A DNA stretch of 25,000 nt from Chrysomallon squamiferum (taxonomy: Eukaryota > Mollusca > Gastropoda > Neomphalida > Peltospiridae): NCBI GenBank assembly GCA_012295275.1, contig CM022666.1, positions 582,501-607,500 on the forward strand, given 5' to 3'. The number at the start of each line of letters is the position of its first letter. Positions within the stretch are counted from its first letter, which is position 1. Made by a program: the position numbers and the translations under genes. Below, one piece after another: positions 19,130 through 25,000 of this stretch. Under the pieces are notes generated by a model. It was not told the DNA's origin and ran no database searches. It saw nothing but the letters and a program-made list of their open reading frames with translations.

Positions 19130-19640
19130 TTTCTTCTCTCATTTCCTGAACACTGCACGTGTTTGACGAGACAAAAGCCCTGAAATAAAGAAACGCTCGC
19201 TTTTCGCCACCTGAAACGATTCTGTTCTTTCTCTTTCTCTCACCTTCGCGTTAATAAAGCATGTTTTCATAAATGCACGTACGTATTGAATCGATTCGTC
19301 TTCATTGTTGCACCAGCTTCATGTCGAAAACATGTGTAGAAAACATTAGAACAACAATGAAGGTGACTTGTTTTTCACTTCTTTAATAATCGAGTCGCGC
19401 GGACTGAAAACAAAGAACACACTCGGTCTGATAACTGAAGAACACACAAACCATTAACTTACCAACAACAGCAACAACAAAATAAAAGACAAATATGTAG
19501 ATAAAGGAGCCATACACACGGAGTTATTCTTGCAACATTGAAAGTCGTTTATCTACGTAATGACGCAGTAAATGATTTCTTTGTTGACGTGTTTTCCTGA
19601 AGAAAGCGAGAAGAGATTGACTTCAAGATGTGAGGAAATT
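19130..19640. other. Unique-sequence island, candidate regulatory region
   Basis: Balanced unique sequence, no open frame of note. Contains CACGTG (about 19158), the palindrome GAATCGATTC (19288-19297) and a SOX-type inverted repeat (19300-19362). Confidence 0.38.
19300..19362. repeat. 11-bp inverted repeat with SOX-type cores
   Basis: CTTCATTGTTG (19300-19310) and CAACAATGAAG (19352-19362) are exact reverse complements around a 41-base spacer. Each arm contains the SOX core ACAATG. Confidence 0.6.
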
Positions 19641-19770
19641 AGAATATCAAACATTTAATGACCGGATTAAAAATATGTATAAATGGAACATCTGGACTTG
19701 GTATAAAATTGTATTACCACTACTACTTCAACGACGACTGCTTATGTCGCTTGTCCCACTGTTGTTGTTT

Positions 19771-19776
19771 CTGCTG

Positions 19777-19812
<36 letters not shown>

Positions 19813-19915
19813 TTGTTATTAGTTACTAATTATTGTTGTTGTTTTTCACCTTTTTTCTTCTTTTTCTTACTATTTTTCTTATTATTATCATCATCATTAT
19901 CACCATAGTTATTAC

Positions 19916-19965
<50 letters not shown>

Positions 19966-20285
19966 CATTATTACTATTATTATTATTATTATTATTATTT
20001 TATTATTATTATTATTATTTCATTATTATCATCATCATCATCATTATTATTATTACTATTTTATTATTATTTTATTATTATTTTATTATTATCATTATTA
20101 TTATTTTATTATTATTATTATTATGATTATTTCATTATTATCATTTTTATTATTATTATTACTATTTTTATTACTATTATTATTATTACTATTATTATTA
20201 TTATTACTATTATTACTATTATTATTACTATTATTATTATTATTACTATTATTATTATTATTACTATTATTACTATCCTTATTAC

Positions 20286-20333
<48 letters not shown>

Positions 20334-20398
20334 TATTACTATTATTATTATTACTATTATTATTATTATTATTACTATTATTACTATTATTATTATCA
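19771..20398. repeat. (CTA)n and very long (ATT)n array with ACT interruptions
   Basis: CTA triplets (about 19774-19812), a mixed T-rich spacer, then about 485 bases of ATT triplets (about 19913-20398) with ACT, ATC and TTTT interruptions. From about 20150 the ACT units recur at intervals of two to five triplets, giving a higher-order pattern. The poly-Leu, poly-Ile and poly-Asn frames on both strands are its translation. Confidence 0.97.
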
Positions 20399-20581
20399 CA
20401 CCTACTGTTAGTATTATTACACTTGCTGCTTCCCCCGCAGACTGAGACTCTAACAACTCGTAAAACTGCCACACAGAAAACTATTTCACTTAAAAACATC
20501 GTAAAGGTGAAAGTACAATAAAAATAAGAGACTTTTACCTGTACGCATTGTTGTGCCTTTTATACGACATGTACCAGCTGA

Positions 20582-20629
20582 TTTAATAACTCTTCAATAA
20601 ATATCTTTAATAACTCTTCAATAAATATA
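20582..20629. repeat. 24-bp near-perfect tandem duplication
   Basis: Two adjacent 24-base units (20582-20605 and 20606-20629) beginning TTTAATAACTCTTCAATAAA differ only at the last base. It lies directly beside the GATA array. Confidence 0.85.
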
Positions 20630-20636
20630 TTTATTA

Positions 20637-20699
20637 GATAGATGATAGATAGAAGATAGAAGATAAGATAGATGGACAAACCGACTGATAAATAGATAT

Positions 20700-20755
<56 letters not shown>

Positions 20756-20796
20756 GCAGTGTGTGTATATATATATATATATATACATACATACAC
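20637..20796. repeat. (GATA)n array followed by (TA)n-(CATA)n
   Basis: Degenerate AGATAGAA units lead into a clean GATA array (about 20700-20754), then TG/TA dinucleotides and CATA units (20760-20796). Confidence 0.95.
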
Positions 20797-21020
20797 TGCA
20801 TATCTATATTCGTATATCAGTACATCTTTTCTCACACAGATACGTACGTATAAATACTTCCGTACCTTAATAGAAACATACATATATACACATATACATT
20901 CGCATATACATACAGAAGTTCAGATGTACACACTTACATGCATACATGTAAAAGCATATGCATATATACACATTTGTACATACATATACACACAGACACA
21001 CATACATGCATACATACATC
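20797..21020. repeat. Cryptic ATAC/CATA-rich sequence
   Basis: Irregular TACA, CATA and CACA words without long clean runs. Appears to be decayed microsatellite; no gene. Confidence 0.7.
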
Positions 21021-21273
<253 letters not shown>

Positions 21274-21309
21274 ATAATATTAAAAACATTAAGACACATT
21301 ATCATATAA

Positions 21310-21332
21310 AAACACACACACACACACACACA
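21310..21332. repeat. (CA)n repeat
   Basis: Clean AC dinucleotide run of about 11 units. Confidence 0.93.
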
Positions 21333-21339
21333 CTCGTGT

Positions 21340-21780
21340 GTATAATATACAACGTTTACATTTGGCTTTTGAATCCTTCGGTAAGTCAGGACACTGGCAT
21401 AATGCGCACACAAAAGGAAATAACAGGCTGTTATACCCAATAACACACTGAATGAAGGCTTGTATAAATTACTTCTTTGTCCAAGTCCCCAATAAAATAC
21501 CGAATAGTGGCTTAATGGCATAAATATAAAATAAATGGCGGAAATACATTAAAGGTATTCAGAAAGCCGCGGTGCACTTAATAAATAACGAGATTTTTTG
21601 TTCGACAAATGGACGGGACAAAAGCACCGAGAGAAAAACCACGGGAGAGATTTGTTGAATAATTAAAGGACTCGTGTTTATGAAAAACAGCGAGGAAACG
21701 TCGGGAAGGGGGACAGGCAATGCTTCTCCCCGTGGTGTCCAGTAGTCGAGTGAAAAAAAAAAAAAACATGATTTATTTAA
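21340..21780. other. Unique-sequence island, no gene recognised
   Basis: Balanced unique sequence ending at an A-run (about 21753-21766). A 63-codon minus frame (21578-21769) has no recognised domain. Confidence 0.4.
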
Positions 21781-21939
21781 TTTCCTTTTTTTACTGTAAT
21801 CTCAGCTAAATAAAACAAAAATAAAAGACGAAGAGACTGATTTGTTCGAGTAACACGAATCAGCTTCTGTGCTTTGTTGGTTGGTGTGTTGGAGAAATAT
21901 TAGAACAGATTTCAGTTTTGTTTTCAAATTTTATAGTTA

Positions 21940-22035
21940 TAATTCTGTTACAGCCTTCTGCTGGATTTGAACCTGCAACCTATCAGTAACTGTTCGTATT
22001 TGACTTCACGTGTTTATTCCGTACAATCCCCCATT
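21940..22035 (-). mobile_element. Possible decayed tRNA-derived SINE fragment
   Basis: The minus strand contains GGTTGCAGGTTCAAATCCAG (about 21982 down to 21963), with a perfect B box GGTTCAAATCC and a T arm that pairs at four of five positions. No A box is found at the expected distance, so this is a 3' tRNA-like remnant at most. Confidence 0.3.
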
Positions 22036-22199
22036 ATTAGTATGCCTGTACTGACGATAGGACCTCAATCTTTCCTAATGATGAAGTACGACAATAATAT
22101 TAAACAGACGCCAAATCAGTCGCAAATTATTTTCTTATCAGTTTAATATTTTATATTTTAAACATGTTCTTGGGTGTTATTGTTAAACGTATAAAGACT
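22036..22199. other. AT-rich unique sequence
   Basis: No frame, repeat or motif group recognised. Confidence 0.5.
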
Positions 22200-22294
22200 T
22201 ATCTATCTATATACTATATATATATATGTCTGTCTATCTGTTCATATATCCATCTATCTATCTCTCTATATATCTATCTGTATATCTATCTATC

Positions 22295-22331
<37 letters not shown>

Positions 22332-22334
22332 ATC
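22200..22334. repeat. (TCTA)n-(TA)n-(TG)n compound microsatellite
   Basis: Interrupted TCTA/TCTG units, a TA run (about 22296-22311) and a TG run (about 22312-22331). Confidence 0.94.
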
Positions 22335-22864
22335 TAATTATTAATGAACATGTTCCGGTGTATATACATGAGCAAATATTTTAATAACTATCCTGTATTT
22401 GTGTGTAACCAAACATATGTCACACGAGGTAAATAAACAGTGAGACAAAAACTGAAACTGCTAATAAATAACTCAGACTGAGTCTTTCACTGAAAACAGT
22501 CTGTCGAGCTGAGAACAGTTTTGAAACGATTGTTTGTGCTGAACTGCTAAGACTCCTGTCCACACTATTATCACGATAAACCATCTTATCTTTATTTATT
22601 TATTTTATTTATTTATTTATATTTTTATTTTTATTTTTTCAGAAGAACTGACAGCTGTAAAATATGGCTGAAACAGAAGAACTGTGGACATTGTTTGAAG
22701 AATTTCTTTTTGTCTTCTTGTAGTCGTAAGTTAAAATTTCTATTGTACATTTTATGCAAGCTTCATTGAGGACGCAGTTCACCATGAAGGTTAAAGAAAA
22801 ATTCGGGGTCAAATATGGAGTCTGATGTTAGTCTTTAGTACAGACACATTCAGTGTGTACGTCT
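22335..22864. other. Non-coding stretch with TTTA tract
   Basis: Moderately AT-rich. An interrupted palindrome ACTCAG-A-CTGAGT is at 22471-22483, and a TTTA tract at about 22590-22638. Nothing coding is recognised. Confidence 0.45.
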
Positions 22865-22973
22865 TTCTGTGTGAGTGTTTGTGTGTGTCTGTATGTCTGT
22901 ATGTGTGTATATCTGTATGTGTATGTTTGTGTGTGTATATACATGTATTATTGTTGTTGTTGTCATTATACAT

Positions 22974-23005
<32 letters not shown>
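22865..23005. repeat. TGTG/TATG-rich tract and (ATT)n array
   Basis: Degenerate TGTG/TATG units (about 22870-22945) and a clean ATT array (about 22976-23005). The word ATACATG(T)ATTATT flanks a GTT run on both sides (about 22938 and 22968). Confidence 0.9.
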
Positions 23006-23329
23006 TTATACATGTGTGACACTAAATAACCTCAATAGAAAATACGTCTAAACATATCATTAACCAAACATTAACTCATTCTTTACGATGTTTTTATTTC
23101 GCCGTCTAACACCGACACAATACGTTAAGCGAATCATTAAGCTGTAACTTCAAGTATCGTGTTATCGTAGATGTTATTTTACACTGTCGTGAATCACTGG
23201 CCAGCCAGCAAAGCGTGCTTGAGTCTCTGTACACGAAATTGAGTTAACTGAGAAATGACTAATATCTGAAGCAGTGTGGTGAAAACGTATCATTTCAAAC
23301 ACGAGGGTTACGCGAAAAGCTTCTCTTTA
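23006..23329. other. Unique sequence, no gene
   Basis: Balanced, non-repetitive and without a notable frame. It leads into the SINE-like fragment. Confidence 0.42.
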
Positions 23330-23400
23330 TGCCCAAATTCTCTCCACCGTTGTAAAGCTTTTCAACATTAAGGTTGTGGGTTCGTGCCTCGGTAACCGTT
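23330..23400 (+). mobile_element. Possible decayed tRNA-derived SINE head
   Basis: The B-box-like word GGTTCGTGCCT (23379-23389) has one mismatch to GWTCRANNC. A weak A-box-like TGCCCAAATTC lies 49 bases upstream (23330-23340). The fragment runs into a CA/CATA array, a common neighbour of SINE tails. Degraded and uncertain. Confidence 0.27.
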
Positions 23401-23413
23401 TATATACAAAGCT

Positions 23414-23546
23414 ACACACACACATACACACACACATACACACACACATACACACACATACATGCACATACATACATACACATACATACACACACACACA
23501 CACATACACACACACATAGATACACACATACATATATATATATATA
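23414..23546. repeat. (CA)n/(CATA)n microsatellite ending in (TA)n
   Basis: About 130 bases of ACAC and ATAC units in alternating blocks, closing with a TA run. Confidence 0.96.
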
Positions 23547-23689
23547 AAAGAACGTAATTTGAATAACTGGTTAAACACAAGTGCATGTGTCCGTAACCGT
23601 TAAGCTTGAAACTAATTCAGGTAAATAAATAAAATAACACAAAAGTTAAAGTCACATATTTTTATTTATTCACACGTTAGTGTTCTGAT
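23547..23689. other. Short unique stretch
   Basis: AT-rich, no feature recognised. Confidence 0.45.
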
Positions 23690-23935
23690 TATATTGTTGT
23701 TGTTGTTGTTGTTGTGTTTTTTATTTGTTGTTGTTTATTTTATTGTTGTTTTTTATTTTTTTATTTTTTATTTTTCAGTTTTCTTTTGGTTTTTTAACTT
23801 TTGTCTTTATTATTTTTATCATTTATTTTGTTTATTTATTTATTTATGTATGTATTTATTTATATATATTTATTTATGTATATATTTAATTATTTATTTA
23901 TTTATTTATCTATTTATCTATTTATTTTATTCTAT
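23690..23935. repeat. (TTG)n, T-rich and (TTTA)n block
   Basis: A GTT array (about 23695-23715), T-rich sequence, then TTTA/TGTA units (about 23828-23928). Confidence 0.92.
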
Positions 23936-24142
23936 TATATTAATTTTTCTCGTATTCTTAAAAGAGTAAATGTGTAATATTCAGTGATAACACAGGTGAT
24001 GGAAGATAATTTTAAAACAGAAGTAAAAAGTCCGCGTTAGAAAACATTGACACAAAATTCACTTAACAAACAAAAGCGAACAGCTTTTACAATTCATTTG
24101 TATCCACTACGACTTCGGGCAGATAAACACAAAAATAATCCA
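23936..24142. other. AT-rich unique sequence
   Basis: No gene or motif group recognised. Confidence 0.45.
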
Positions 24143-24230
24143 TATACACACACATATATTCATGCATACTTGCATACAAGCATACATATATATATATATA
24201 CTTAAAACACACACACACACACACAGACAC
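24143..24230. repeat. (CA)n/(CATA)n/(TA)n microsatellite
   Basis: Interrupted CATA units, a TA run (about 24186-24200) and a CA run (about 24207-24232). Confidence 0.92.
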
Positions 24231-24359
24231 ACGTACGTGCACACAAACCTACTCCTACAGCACTTTACCCAACTTCGTCAACATTTTTTTTTTTTTAAAT
24301 GATTTCTTTCGCTGATTTGTTGTTTTTTTTATCAACTAATTTTTATTATCATTTTTTAA

Positions 24360-24840
24360 CAACTGATAGAATTCCGTCCGCAGTGAACCTATTAGTCAAT
24401 GTCATAAATACGAGAATGCCAGGGTCTGCCGCATCAATCAGATTTCAATAATACGTTTCTGAAAGCCCGTGCAGTTTTTCATTGTGCGCTATTCAGGCCT
24501 CCATGAATTAAATACTATTTACATTCTGCGCTATTCTTTGACGACTGAAAGGATGAAAAAACCTTTTGTGAGTGGTGAAAAGCCAAGCTTTTATTGAATA
24601 ATGTTGCAATATAGAGCCATTGTCTTTCCGACTAACCCGAGTACAGTGTTATTGATAAAACCTTTCCATTTTTGTATCGTGCCTTCTGCGGCTTTGTCCG
24701 CGAATAATGCCGACATGAATTAGAGAAATATGCAGTGTGTGCCAATCATAAGTTTCACTTGGTTGATTAATTAGTCTAAAAGTAGTGTCAATTCAGCGAA
24801 GAGAGATGTTATTGGACAAGCCAATATCGTAACAAAAACA
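24360..24840. other. Unique-sequence island, candidate conserved non-coding element
   Basis: About 480 bases of balanced, complex sequence without a long open frame. It carries ATCAATCA (24433-24440, PBX/HOX-type), a CCAATCA word (about 24742-24748) and GATTAATTAG (24765-24774) with a TAATTA core. GTGCGCTATTC (about 24484) and CTGCGCTATTC (about 24527) form a short direct repeat about 43 bases apart. Confidence 0.42.
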
Positions 24841-24848
24841 ACCTTTGA

Positions 24849-24975
24849 AAAAAATATATATATATTTAAAAAAAAAAAAAAAAAAAAAAAACAGAATAAG
24901 AGAAAAAACGATTCAATAGGTAAACCCATTATAAATAATAGGACGGAGAAAGAGTCGGGTTCAAAAAAAAAAAAG
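24849..24975. repeat. A-runs and TA tract
   Basis: A-rich run and TA dinucleotides, an A tract of about 24 (about 24868-24891), and a second A-run (about 24963-24974). Confidence 0.88.
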
Positions 24976-25000
24976 AATAAAAGAAGATAATAATGAAAAT

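Noticed and set aside
20101-20521. 132-codon frames (poly-Leu on plus, Asn/Ser on minus)
   Set aside because: Triplet-repeat translation of the ATT array; both strands open for the same reason.

Overview
This 25 kb window looks like non-coding nuclear DNA from an animal, probably a marine invertebrate and possibly a mollusc. That assignment is an inference. It rests on AT-rich sequence crowded with long TATG, GATA/GACA, ATT, AAAT, GA and CA microsatellites, on tRNA-like short retroelement remnants, and on the absence of tightly packed genes, operons or ribosome binding sites. No rRNA, intact tRNA, CRISPR array, transposase, reverse transcriptase or recognisable protein gene was found. Most open frames longer than 60 codons are translations of microsatellites (poly-Leu, Tyr-Val-Cys, Ser-Leu, Asn and Ile runs).

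The layout alternates between two textures. One is simple repeat or very AT-rich sequence: 957-1282, 2582-2842, 3510-3760, 4190-4816, 5849-6041, 8356-8706, 9019-9096, 9665-11200, 11500-12447, 13520-13720, 15048-15500, 16930-17810, 18600-19034, 19771-21332, 22200-22334, 22865-23005, 23414-23935 and 24143-24230. The other is islands of balanced, non-repetitive sequence a few hundred bases long: about 1400-2560, 3220-3480, 4900-5640, 6290-6925, 7860-8290, 9200-9660, 11210-11480, 12550-13400, 13780-14560, 15640-16540, 17830-18040, 19140-19640, 21340-21770 and 24360-24840. Many islands are dense in transcription-factor-type words: homeodomain TAATTA, PBX/HOX-like ATCAATCA, SOX ACAATGG, E-boxes, CRE, heat-shock-type TTCTAGAA, ETS ACCGGAAG. 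This is how a regulatory gene desert, or a very large intron near a developmental gene, would look. Whether the islands are conserved cannot be judged from one sequence.

The best-supported specific items are: a minus-strand tRNA-derived SINE-like element (about 745-908) with well-spaced A and B boxes; a cluster of five SOX-type sites (12987-13197); four E-boxes plus an NK2-type site in 71 bp (14156-14226); a CRE/heat-shock-type cluster (3244-3345); a diverged 10-bp tandem repeat with a possible 20-bp higher-order period (16673-16741); tandem duplications with periods of 24, 50 and 91 bp; and perfect inverted repeats at 2965-2988, 3415-3435, 5171-5238 and 19300-19362. Two short frames (281-403 and 17919-18041) are protein-like enough to mention, but neither is a confident gene.
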